Under the pieces are notes generated by a model. It did not search any database, was not told the DNA's origin, and worked only from the letters and a program-made list of their open reading frames with translations. This document shows, piece by piece, positions 55,231 to 64,000 of a stretch of 64,000 nucleotides of DNA (position 1 is its first letter; every line of letters starts with the position of its first letter). This stretch comes from Gammaproteobacteria bacterium (lineage in GTDB: Bacteria; Pseudomonadota; Gammaproteobacteria; Burkholderiales; Burkholderiaceae_C). Location: the NCBI GenBank assembly GCA_018828125.1, contig JAHJWB010000013.1:186001-250000 (forward strand). The letters are read 5' to 3'. A program made the translations under genes and the position numbers.

Positions 55231-56022
55231 TCACTTCAATCGCGAAAGACGCTCTTTGGCTGCTACTGCGGCTTCGGACTGTGGATATGCGCGCAGCAAG
55301 TCTTCGAGGGTCTTGCGTGCTGTCCGCGTGTCTTTGAGTTCGATCTGGCAATTGGCGATGGACAGCGCCGCTTCAGGGGCTCGTGCGTGAGTGGGAGCCT
55401 CGGACAACATCAGTTTGAAGTTGTTGATGGCTTCTTTGTAGTCACGGCCAGCGTACTGCGCATTGCCCAGCCAAAACCTTGCCGAAGGTGTAAAGCCACT
55501 GCGGGGGTATTGCTTGACGAACGCACCAAAGGCCAACCCTGCTTCAGAGAATTTACCTGATCGAAACACGGCCAGTGCGGCTTCATAGTCACGTTTTTCC
55601 GCTGGATCAGCCTGAAATTCCTGACCATCCAACGCCACTTTCACCGGCTCGAACTGGCGCAATCGCTCGTCCACTCCCTGAGCAATGTCCTTTTGGCGGC
55701 GCTGCAAGTCTGCAGCGTCCCGAAGTAGCTGCTCGTTCTGACCGCGCAATTTCGCCTGCTCAACGCGCAAGGTTTCAATTTGGTTCTGCAAATCCAGCAG
55801 ACTCCTGCGCAACTGGCTGTTTTCCTCGCCCAGCTTGCGCAGCTCATCAGCAGATCTCTGGCCCGATTGCTGCAACCCATCTACCCTTTGGCGCATTTCA
55901 ATGATCGCGCGCCGCGCTTCACTGTCTTCAAACAATGCCGCGTGGCTGGTGGACATGGTCAAAACAGACAATGCCAACGCAGCCAACGTGCGTTGTGGCA
56001 TGTGCAATAGTCGTTGCTGCAT
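55231..56022 (-). CDS. cpoB: Cell division coordinator CpoB (YbgF)
   Basis: 263 residues. A signal peptide (cleavage near SHAALF, about 27) is followed by a coiled-coil trimerisation segment (about 35-115, rich in Gln, Arg and Leu heptads: QRVDGLQQSGQRSADELRKL). Three TPR units occupy the C-terminal half (SGKFSEAGLAFGAFVKQYPR, AINNFKLMLSEAPTHARAPE). CpoB links peptidoglycan synthesis with the Tol-Pal machine at constriction. Its ATG overlaps the pal stop (TGATG), the usual pal-ybgF arrangement. Confidence 0.92.
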   Translation of the reverse strand: MQQRLLHMPQRTLAALALSVLTMSTSHAALFEDSEARRAIIEMRQRVDGLQQSGQRSADELRKLGEENSQLRRSLLDLQNQIETLRVEQAKLRGQNEQLLRDAADLQRRQKDIAQGVDERLRQFEPVKVALDGQEFQADPAEKRDYEAALAVFRSGKFSEAGLAFGAFVKQYPRSGFTPSARFWLGNAQYAGRDYKEAINNFKLMLSEAPTHARAPEAALSIANCQIELKDTRTARKTLEDLLRAYPQSEAAVAAKERLSRLK

Positions 56023-56564
56023 CAGCGGTAAGAGAGTTCTACGCGGCGATTTTGCGCGTGTACATCTTCAGTGCCACCCTGTGCAGCGGGCTTTTCCTTG
56101 CCAAAACTAACGGCTTCCATCTGGCTTTCCTGGACGCCCAGGAGCGCAAGCGAGCGACGCACGGCTTCTGCACGCTTCTGACCCAACGCCAGGTTGTATT
56201 CACGACCGCCGCGTTCGTCGGTGTGGCCTTCAATCATGACCTTGCGGCCTTGACCCGTTTTGATAAAGCGCGAATGGGCTTCGATGAGGGACTGAAACTC
56301 AGACTTGATCACGTAGCTGTCGTAGTCAAAGTACACGATACGACTGACTCCCACCGGGCCCGCGCCGTCACGACCGGACTGGTTGAGGTCGACACCTGCC
56401 ACACCACTCTGGCCTGTACTGCCAGAGTTTGCACCGGTGTTTGCACCACCCATGGTAGAGGTAGCGGTTTTATCTTCCACCGGCACGTCGTCCAGCTTGA
56501 CGCCGGAACTGCATCCGGCGACAAGTGCCAAGACAGTAAGGGCAAAAGTTACGCGTTTGATCAT
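56022..56564 (-). CDS. pal: Peptidoglycan-associated lipoprotein Pal
   Basis: 180 residues. The lipobox VAGC ends at Cys18. A Gly/Ser/Thr-rich linker (about 30-70) precedes the OmpA-C domain with IVYFDYDSYVIKSEFQSLIE (about 74-93) and the diaminopimelate-binding signature EGHTDERGGREYNLALGQKR (about 113-132). It anchors the outer membrane to peptidoglycan and is the Tol partner at the outer membrane. Between tolB (44 bases upstream) and cpoB (overlapping). Confidence 0.95.
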   Translation of the reverse strand: MIKRVTFALTVLALVAGCSSGVKLDDVPVEDKTATSTMGGANTGANSGSTGQSGVAGVDLNQSGRDGAGPVGVSRIVYFDYDSYVIKSEFQSLIEAHSRFIKTGQGRKVMIEGHTDERGGREYNLALGQKRAEAVRRSLALLGVQESQMEAVSFGKEKPAAQGGTEDVHAQNRRVELSYR

Positions 56565-56608
56565 CCAAAAATCTCCTGAAAACTTGCTAATTGAAACTGA
56601 GTGAAAGT

Positions 56609-57928
56609 TCACTGCTTTTGAAACGGACCCCAATCCGGTTCGCGAATGTCTCCCGCCTGTCCCGCAAGGCGGGCCTTTATTTTTCCGTCCAAGGTCGTGG
56701 TCATCAGCGATTCACGGCCTTGTTGTTGGGTCGCATAGACGATAAGTTTGCTATTCGGTGCGAAGCTTGGGTTTTCATCCGCGGTGGAGTCTGTGACTGC
56801 ATTCACCGTTCCCGAGGTCAAGTCCATCACATGCAACTTGAAAGCTCCACCCACCCGCGAAATATACGCAAGCCAGCGGCCATCCGGGCTGACACTGGGC
56901 GAGATGTTGTAGCTGCCCGTGAACGTCACGCGTTCGGCATTGCCGCCAGAGGCACTGACCTTGTAGATTTGCGGTGCACCACCCCGGTCGCTCACAAAAT
57001 AAATTGAACGCCCATCACCCGAAAAAACGGGCTCGGTGTCAATACCAGCACTTTGCATCAGTCGCCGAGGCTCCCCACCATTCGCATCAATCATGTACAG
57101 CTGCGAACCGCCGTCCCGACTCAGCGTTACGGCCAATGAACGGCCATCTGGTGCCCATGCGGGGGCACTGTTGGATCCGCGGAAGTTTGCAATCAAGCGC
57201 CTGCGACCCGACGCTACGTCGTGAACGTACACCACGGGTTTGCGAGACTCGAAAGACACGTATGCCAACTGCCCGCCATTGGGCGACCATGCGGGCGAAA
57301 TGATGGGTTCGGGACTGGAAAGCGCCGACTGGGCGTTTTCGCCGTCTGAATCTGCGACCCAGAGGCTGTAACGGGATCCAGTCTTGGTGACATAAGCGAT
57401 GCGTGTAGAAAACACACCCCGCTCACCCGTCAACTTTTCGTAAATGAAATCCGCAATCCGGTGTGACACCAAGCGGAGGTCGCCTTGCGTGACCACGAAG
57501 CTTTGACCGCCGAGGTCTTGCCCCTTCACCACGTCCCACAGCCGAAAGCGCACGTCAAACCGGCCGTCTGCCAAGCGCGTGATGCTGCCGGTAGCAAGCG
57601 ACTCTGCATTCCGCTGCTTCCACATGGCGACATCTGGACGCGAGGTTTCATCCAGAGCGGCTCCGGATGCGTCCACGGCGGAAAACTGGCCACTGCGTTC
57701 AAGGTCGGCTTGAACAATGGCGGAGATTTTTTGCGGGGCCTGTGCCTCCGCCCGAAATGGGGCGATGGCAATGGGTCGTTGCGTCAAGCCCACACCCACC
57801 ACTTCTACGCGGAACTGGGCCAGCACCGGCAACGAAGGGGTGGCAACAAGCGCGGCCAAAACATGGCGGCGCAGCGGGTGCGGCGTAGCCGCGAGAGGGG
57901 AATTTGAGAAGTTGCGATCAGTGGTCAT
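56609..57928 (-). CDS. tolB: Tol-Pal system protein TolB
   Basis: 439 residues. A long signal peptide (cleavage near VLAQFR, about 37) is followed by the N-terminal TolB domain ([20 protein letters not shown]) and a six-bladed beta-propeller of PD40/WD40-like repeats: [64 protein letters not shown] and [16 protein letters not shown]. Periplasmic bridge between Pal and TolA. First of the tolB-pal-cpoB-tcdA run. The TolQ, TolR and TolA genes that often precede it are not adjacent; the divergent neighbour is msbA. Confidence 0.95.
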   Translation of the reverse strand: MTTDRNFSNSPLAATPHPLRRHVLAALVATPSLPVLAQFRVEVVGVGLTQRPIAIAPFRAEAQAPQKISAIVQADLERSGQFSAVDASGAALDETSRPDVAMWKQRNAESLATGSITRLADGRFDVRFRLWDVVKGQDLGGQSFVVTQGDLRLVSHRIADFIYEKLTGERGVFSTRIAYVTKTGSRYSLWVADSDGENAQSALSSPEPIISPAWSPNGGQLAYVSFESRKPVVYVHDVASGRRRLIANFRGSNSAPAWAPDGRSLAVTLSRDGGSQLYMIDANGGEPRRLMQSAGIDTEPVFSGDGRSIYFVSDRGGAPQIYKVSASGGNAERVTFTGSYNISPSVSPDGRWLAYISRVGGAFKLHVMDLTSGTVNAVTDSTADENPSFAPNSKLIVYATQQQGRESLMTTTLDGKIKARLAGQAGDIREPDWGPFQKQ

Positions 57929-58047
57929 TGGCGGCCAGCATTAGCTGAACAGGGGCCGAAGGGCAAACCCGAATGTTACACACAGCGGAAGAGCCCCTGT
58001 GACAAACTGTGCAGCCGAAAGTTTCGCGCCCGTAAAATCGCGGCCAC

Positions 58048-59880
<1,833 letters not shown>

Positions 59881-59904
59881 ACCCATCAGGGCAAGAACAT
59901 TTTT

Positions 59905-60594
59905 TTACCACTTGCCCCGGTTGGGCTGTCGCCGGCGGATGGCTGCGGCAATTTTTTCGGCCGACTCGGTTCGGCCCACACGCATTGCAAAATCGGTTGC
60001 CGTGAGGCCTAGTTGGTTTTTGAGCGTGGGATCGGCGCCCTCTTCCAGCAACAGTTGCACCGCTTCGGTTGAACCGTAATGGGCAGCCATCATCAAGGGG
60101 GTTGTGCCATTGGGTGACGCGGCGTCGATGTAGGCATGGCGTTCCAACAGCAGCGAGATGATCTGAGCGTGCTGGGGCGAGCCCGCCGATGATGCGTAGT
60201 GCAAAGGGGCCCAGCCGGTCTTGTTGACGTCGGCATCGCGCGCCAACAGAACCTTGACCGCATCCACATTGCCTTTGAGCGCTGCCATCATCAACGGACT
60301 CTCGTCCTGGGCATTGCGCGCTTCCACGTTGACCTGGCGCGCCGCCATCAGCGCAGCGAACGCCTTGAGCGATCCATTTTGCAACGCGAGGGTGAGCCCA
60401 ACCTGCCCATTCGGGTCGCGCGTATTCGGATCAAACCCGCGGCGCAACAACGTGGTGATGGCGTCCCCGTCATCGCGTTGGATGGCGATAAAAAAGTCTT
60501 CAAAGGCTCCCGCGTTGGCGGGCAATGCAATAAACGCCCCGCAAGCCGTTAGCCCGAAGGCAGCCAATATGGTGCGGCGATCCAAGACAGTCAT
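59905..60594 (-). CDS. Secreted ankyrin-repeat protein
   Basis: 229 residues. The N-terminal [20 protein letters not shown] looks like an export signal with a Tat-like RR pair. It is followed by about five ankyrin repeats ([83 protein letters not shown]). Ankyrin repeats mediate protein binding; no enzyme domain. Its ATG overlaps the tatD stop (ATGA), so it is translated after TatD. Partner unknown. Confidence 0.88.
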   Translation of the reverse strand: MTVLDRRTILAAFGLTACGAFIALPANAGAFEDFFIAIQRDDGDAITTLLRRGFDPNTRDPNGQVGLTLALQNGSLKAFAALMAARQVNVEARNAQDESPLMMAALKGNVDAVKVLLARDADVNKTGWAPLHYASSAGSPQHAQIISLLLERHAYIDAASPNGTTPLMMAAHYGSTEAVQLLLEEGADPTLKNQLGLTATDFAMRVGRTESAEKIAAAIRRRQPNRGKW

Positions 60595-61397
60595 ACCGTC
60601 ACTCCCTTGAACAGGATGTCAAAATTGTGGCTCGTGGCGGTAGCCACCAATTCGAGTGCGATGCCTTTGGTCTCGGCCACCTGCCGGGCCACATAGGGCA
60701 CATACGAAGGATTGTTGGTTTTGCCGCGGTAGGGCACGGGCGCCAGATAGGGACTGTCGGTCTCGATCAGCATCCGGTCCAGCGGCACAAACGCCACCAC
60801 ATCACGCAACTCCTGTGCACTCTTGAAGGTCACGATGCCAGAGAACGAGATGTAGTACCCCAGGTCCAGCGCAGCGCGCGCCACCACCATGGATTCTGTA
60901 AAGCAGTGGAACACGCCACCCGCCCGGTTGCCCGCGCCGTCCTCGCCTTCTTCCCGCAAGATGGCCAGGGTGTCGTCTGATGCGCTGCGGGTATGAATGA
61001 CCAGCGGCTTTTCGCACGCACGGGCCGCCCGGATGTGATTGCGAAAGCGGTCGCGCTGCCAGTCCAAGTCCGCCACGCTGCGGCCGCCCTTGCGGTCCTC
61101 CATGCCGTAATAGTCCAGACCCGTTTCACCAATGGCTACCACTCTTGGCAGGGCCGCGCGGGTCAACAAGTCGTCTACCGTGGGCTCGGCCACACCTTCG
61201 TTGTCGGGGTGCACGCCCACCGTGCTCCAGAAATTGTCATGGGCCATGGCCAGTCCATGCACTCCCTCGAACTCTTCCAGCGTGGTGCAGATGCACAGGG
61301 CGCGGGTAACCTGCGCCTCGGCCATTGCCTGGCGAATGGCGGGCAACTGGCTCACCAGCTCCGGAAAGTTGAGGTGGCAGTGCGAATCAGTGAACAT
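60591..61397 (-). CDS. TatD-family metal-dependent deoxyribonuclease
   Basis: 268 residues of the TatD/YcfH amidohydrolase-like family. Metal ligands: DSHCHLNF (4-11), GETGLDYYG (about 92-100), [10 protein letters not shown] (about 132-141), GVFHCFTES (about 160-168) and [20 protein letters not shown] (about 212-231). Members act as 3'-5' exonucleases or D-aminoacyl hydrolases; a YcfH-type member commonly follows holB and pilZ. A strong terminator separates it from pilZ, so it likely has its own promoter. The ankyrin gene follows with a 4-base overlap. Confidence 0.9.
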   Translation of the reverse strand: MFTDSHCHLNFPELVSQLPAIRQAMAEAQVTRALCICTTLEEFEGVHGLAMAHDNFWSTVGVHPDNEGVAEPTVDDLLTRAALPRVVAIGETGLDYYGMEDRKGGRSVADLDWQRDRFRNHIRAARACEKPLVIHTRSASDDTLAILREEGEDGAGNRAGGVFHCFTESMVVARAALDLGYYISFSGIVTFKSAQELRDVVAFVPLDRMLIETDSPYLAPVPYRGKTNNPSYVPYVARQVAETKGIALELVATATSHNFDILFKGVTV

Positions 61398-61409
61398 GTG
61401 GTTTCAAAT

Positions 61410-61439
61410 AAAAAAGCCGACCCGCGAGCGCAGGTCGGC
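61410..61439 (-). terminator. Intrinsic terminator after pilZ
   Basis: On the minus strand GCCGACC (61433-61439) pairs with GGTCGGC (61416-61422), followed by six Ts (61410-61415). Lies between the pilZ stop and the tatD start, ending the mltG-tmk-holB-pilZ run. Confidence 0.85.
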
Positions 61440-61456
61440 ACAAGCAAAGGCCGGGC

Positions 61457-61816
61457 TCAGATGGTCTGGGTCGGGCGGTCAGAACCCAGGGCCGTGCCCA
61501 GCAATTCTTCGATCTTGGCCTTGAGCTGGCGCGATTTTTCGTCTTTCGGAAACTGGATGCCGACCCCTTGCGTGCGGTTACCCGCTGCCCGCGCGGGTGT
61601 CACCCAGGCCACCCTGCCGGCAACGGGATAGCGTTGCGTGTCGTCTGGCAGGGTCAGCAATACATAAACATCATCGCCCAGCTTGTAGTCGCGCTGCGTG
61701 GGTACAAAAATGCCCCCTTCGGCAAAAAAGGGAATGTAGGCCGCATACAAGGCGCCCTTTTCCTTGATGGCCAGCTGCATGACGCTGGGGCGGGGGGCGG
61801 TGGATGGACTGCTCAT
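61457..61816 (-). CDS. PilZ domain protein
   Basis: 119 residues, a single PilZ-type beta-barrel: FFAEGGIFVPTQRDYKLGDD (about 25-44) and RVAWVTPARAAGNRTQGVGI (about 68-87). The canonical c-di-GMP motif RxxxR plus (D/N)xSxxG is not clear: the N-terminal Arg pair is absent and GGIF replaces the usual SxxG. This is the type IV pilus PilZ subgroup that often does not bind c-di-GMP but acts in pilus assembly through PilB. It lies directly after holB, its standard position in beta- and gammaproteobacteria. Confidence 0.85.
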   Translation of the reverse strand: MSSPSTAPRPSVMQLAIKEKGALYAAYIPFFAEGGIFVPTQRDYKLGDDVYVLLTLPDDTQRYPVAGRVAWVTPARAAGNRTQGVGIQFPKDEKSRQLKAKIEELLGTALGSDRPTQTI

Positions 61817-61833
61817 GGGTGGAAGGAGTGGCC

Positions 61834-62853
61834 TTAGTGTTTGGAGTGTAGGGTGTTTCGCGCCTGGGCGACAAGCGCCTCCAGCATGAGTCCGGCATTG
61901 AACGGGTGATCGGCCGTGCGCGCGGCTTTGGTCAACGCACGCGACCAGCGGGTCAACGCCCCGAGTGGAGGCGATTTAGGGAGGTCCGCCACGGCGAAGT
62001 ACCGCGGAGTAGCGCCCACGCTGGCTGCCAGCAGGTCGTGACACAGCTTTTGCAAGGCATCGATGACCTGGGCGGGGGCCCAATCACCCAATGCCGTCAC
62101 ATCACCCCGGGCTATGGCCTGGGGCAAAGCGGCCCATGCTTGTGGGCTGCGGCCCGAATGGGCGAGCGCCAAGGCATCATCCGGTCGCCCTCCCGAAGCA
62201 CGCAAAAACGATGTGGCAGCGTCGCGCGCAATGCCTTGTGACTGCATCCAGGCTTGCATCTCGGCATCGGCGGGCCACACCATGGTGTGACCAAGACAAC
62301 GGCTGCGGATGGTGGGCAGCAACTGATGGGCGGCTTCGCTGGCCAGCACAAACCGCACATCGCCAGGGGGCTCCTCCAATGTCTTGAGCAGCGCATTGGC
62401 CGTGATGTGGTTCATCTGCTCGGCCGGATACACCAGCACAGCCTTGCCGCGGCCCCGCCCCGAGGTGCGCTGAGAGAACTCGACCGCGTCACGCATCGCC
62501 TCCACGCGGATCTCGCGGCTGGGCTTGCGCTTTTTGTCATCAATGTCTGCTTGCGCCTTTTCGGACAAAGGCCAGCCCAGCGCCATCATCTGTACCTCGG
62601 GCATCAGCACGCACAGGTCGGTATGCGTGCGCACTTCAATCGCGTGGCAGCTGCTGCAGTGGCCGCAAGCGCCCTGCCCGGTGGGTGCATCACACAGCCA
62701 CGCGCGCACCAGCTCCAACCCCAGGCGGTACTGCCCCAAGCCGGACGGTCCTTGCAGCAGCCACGCGTGGCCGCGCTGGGCCAGGAGGCTGGAGCGCTGG
62801 GCGGCCAACCAGGGCGCGAGGGCGGATGCGCCTGCTTGCGCGGTTTCGGTCAT
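61834..62853 (-). CDS. holB: DNA polymerase III subunit delta'
   Basis: 339 residues from the ATG at 62853, which overlaps the tmk stop (ATGA). N-terminal AAA+ module with a degenerate P-loop ([18 protein letters not shown], about 30-47, no GKT/S). This fits delta', which does not hydrolyse ATP. A four-Cys zinc module is in [37 protein letters not shown] and [20 protein letters not shown] are conserved clamp-loader segments. Part of the clamp loader. The unrelated longer frame to 62928 is discarded. Confidence 0.93.
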   Translation of the reverse strand: MTETAQAGASALAPWLAAQRSSLLAQRGHAWLLQGPSGLGQYRLGLELVRAWLCDAPTGQGACGHCSSCHAIEVRTHTDLCVLMPEVQMMALGWPLSEKAQADIDDKKRKPSREIRVEAMRDAVEFSQRTSGRGRGKAVLVYPAEQMNHITANALLKTLEEPPGDVRFVLASEAAHQLLPTIRSRCLGHTMVWPADAEMQAWMQSQGIARDAATSFLRASGGRPDDALALAHSGRSPQAWAALPQAIARGDVTALGDWAPAQVIDALQKLCHDLLAASVGATPRYFAVADLPKSPPLGALTRWSRALTKAARTADHPFNAGLMLEALVAQARNTLHSKH

Positions 62854-63527
62854 TGGGGTCCTCCTTGGGACGCCACCATGATAGCCAGCCACCCCTTGCG
62901 CACGAAGACGCTGGTCAGTTGCTGCCACACGCGGTGCCGGTCCTGCGCGGCGTCGAGCCGGGCAAATCGCTGCGGCGCTGCCGACGCGCGGTCAGCGTAG
63001 CCTTGGGCCACGCGGCGAAAGAACTCTACGGGCTGGGCCTCAAACCGGTCAGGCACGCGGGCACCCGCCAGGCGTTGCGCCGCCACCTCGGGGGCCAGAT
63101 CAAACCACACCGTCAGATCAGGTTCACGCATCAAATCATGGTCTAGCGCTAGTCCAGTCTGGGCAAGTTGCTCCAATGTTGATAGCACCTCAAGATCAAA
63201 ACCGCGCCCTGCGCCTTGGTATGCAAACGTCGCGTCGGTAAACCGGTCGCACAGCACCACATCACCACGCGCCAGGGCAGGCTCGATGACATTGCGCAAA
63301 TGGTCGCGCCGGGCGGCAAAAATCAGCAACGACTCGGTGAGCGCATCCATGGGGTCGTTCAGCACCATCTCCCGCAACTTCTCTGCCAGGGGCGTGCCAC
63401 CGGGCTCGCGGCTCACGGTGACAGCACGGCCCTGCGCGCGAAACGCCGTCGCCAGTCCCTCGATGTGCGAAGACTTGCCGGCGCCGTCGATGCCTTCAAA
63501 GCTGATGAACAGACCGGGTCGTGACAT
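62850..63527 (-). CDS. tmk: Thymidylate kinase
   Basis: 225 residues. The P-loop is [17 protein letters not shown] (about 9-25), the DR(Y/F) motif is [20 protein letters not shown] (about 92-111), and the lid region [14 protein letters not shown] follows. It converts dTMP to dTDP. It lies between mltG and holB as in most proteobacteria; the stop overlaps the holB start. The 75 bases upstream to mltG hold nothing else notable. Confidence 0.95.
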   Translation of the reverse strand: MSRPGLFISFEGIDGAGKSSHIEGLATAFRAQGRAVTVSREPGGTPLAEKLREMVLNDPMDALTESLLIFAARRDHLRNVIEPALARGDVVLCDRFTDATFAYQGAGRGFDLEVLSTLEQLAQTGLALDHDLMREPDLTVWFDLAPEVAAQRLAGARVPDRFEAQPVEFFRRVAQGYADRASAAPQRFARLDAAQDRHRVWQQLTSVFVRKGWLAIMVASQGGPQ

Positions 63528-63602
63528 GAAAACCTTGGGTTGAAGCGGGTGGTAGGTGTGCAGGCAATGACCCGATGGACGCGACAGGTGCGCTACGTGC
63601 CG

Positions 63603-64000
63603 TCATTGACCCCGCTGGTAGCGATTGACCGCGCGGTTGTGCTCTTCCAGCGACGCGCTGAAATGGCTGGTGCCGTCGCCCTTGGCCACAAAGTACAGGG
63701 CGCGCGTGGCTTCGGGCTGCACGGCCGCCACGAGCGACGCCTTGCCAGGCATCGAAATCGGCGTGGGCGGCAGACCACCGCGGGTGTAGGTGTTCCATGG
63801 CGTGTCAGTCTGCAGGTCGCGGCGGCGCAGGTTGCCGTCAAACTTGTCACCCAGGCCATAAATCACGGTTGGGTCGGTCTGCAGCAGCATGCCAATGCGC
63901 AGGCGGTTGGCAAACACACCGGCGATCTGGGCGCGGTCGCTGGCGCGGCCGGTTTCCTTTTCGACAATGCTGGCCAGGATCAGCGCTTCGTCGGCTGACT
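63603..64000 (-). CDS. mltG: Endolytic transglycosylase MltG (partial, N-terminus beyond window)
   Basis: The C-terminal 132 residues or so of a YceG-like protein. The catalytic motif ASIVEKETG (from about 63950) is present, then the conserved MLLQTDPTVIYGLG, NTYTRGGLPPTPISMPGKAS and YFVAKGDGTSHF segments of the family. It cleaves nascent glycan strands at the inner membrane and helps set chain length. The gene continues past position 64000. Head of the mltG-tmk-holB-pilZ run. Confidence 0.93.
   Translation of the reverse strand, partial: SADEALILASIVEKETGRASDRAQIAGVFANRLRIGMLLQTDPTVIYGLGDKFDGNLRRRDLQTDTPWNTYTRGGLPPTPISMPGKASLVAAVQPEATRALYFVAKGDGTSHFSASLEEHNRAVNRYQRGQ

Noticed and set aside
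63138..63156. TCTAGCGCTAGTCC inside tmk, resembling the family A core
   Set aside because: It is coding sequence within a conserved protein, lacks the second arm and flanks, and is probably chance.

Overview
The window reads as chromosomal core sequence from a high-GC betaproteobacterium of the Comamonadaceae (Acidovorax/Rhodoferax-like). The evidence is the gene set (sucA-sucB-lpd, tolB-pal-cpoB, mltG-tmk-holB-pilZ, clpS-clpA, zapE, bamD), the protein sequences, and two families of dispersed intergenic repeats. I see no prophage, complete insertion sequence, integrase or CRISPR array. One tRNA gene (Lys, anticodon UUU) is present.

Layout. 1-3.0 kb: a glycine-rich-domain protein, a dienoyl-CoA-isomerase-like crotonase and a PLP-dependent dehydratase. 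3.2-13.4 kb: a nucleobase/nucleoside salvage district. It holds upp, a BMP-type ABC importer (binding protein, fused ATPase, two permeases), a lipoprotein-type MTA/SAH-nucleosidase-like enzyme lying inside the importer locus, an unknown secreted protein translationally coupled to a permease, an AraC regulator, and codA. 13.5-18.4 kb: a yhiI-rbbA-yhhJ-type export operon. 18.6-25.7 kb: an orphan SUKH-like protein, a Tat-exported DUF1569-like protein, a membrane diguanylate cyclase, and a same-strand series of a small J-domain protein plus three unrecognised proteins behind yebC. 25.9-34.4 kb: an SpmA/SpmB-type membrane protein, a DUF1801/GNAT pair of apparently lower GC, a Ser/Thr kinase fused to a cyclic-nucleotide-binding domain, a homocysteine-biosynthesis PLP enzyme, sbcB and an MltB-type transglycosylase. 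34.6-47 kb: clpA-clpS, dnaE, bamD, dinG, a PP2C phosphatase, a coiled-coil secreted protein and zapE. 47.1-52.8 kb: the 2-oxoglutarate dehydrogenase operon with a strong terminator-like hairpin between sucB and lpd. 53-64 kb: an AI-2E-family permease, tRNA-Lys, tolB-pal-cpoB-tcdA, msbA, an ankyrin protein with tatD, and pilZ-holB-tmk-mltG (mltG runs off the window).

How it fits together. Cytosine could become uracil (codA) and then UMP (upp). The BMP importer with the envelope-anchored nucleosidase may cleave nucleosides or thionucleosides before or during uptake. These links are inferred from proximity and family knowledge.

The most interesting non-gene structure is the pair of repeat families. 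Family A has nine copies, each centred on a hairpin with TAGCGCTT/AAGCGCTA arms, and one copy supplies the stop codon of codA. Family B has five copies, each lying directly after the stop codon of the gene upstream, in that gene's orientation, and ending in an ACTGGCG...CGCCAGT hairpin that is usually followed by Ts. Family B looks like a dispersed, reused transcription terminator.
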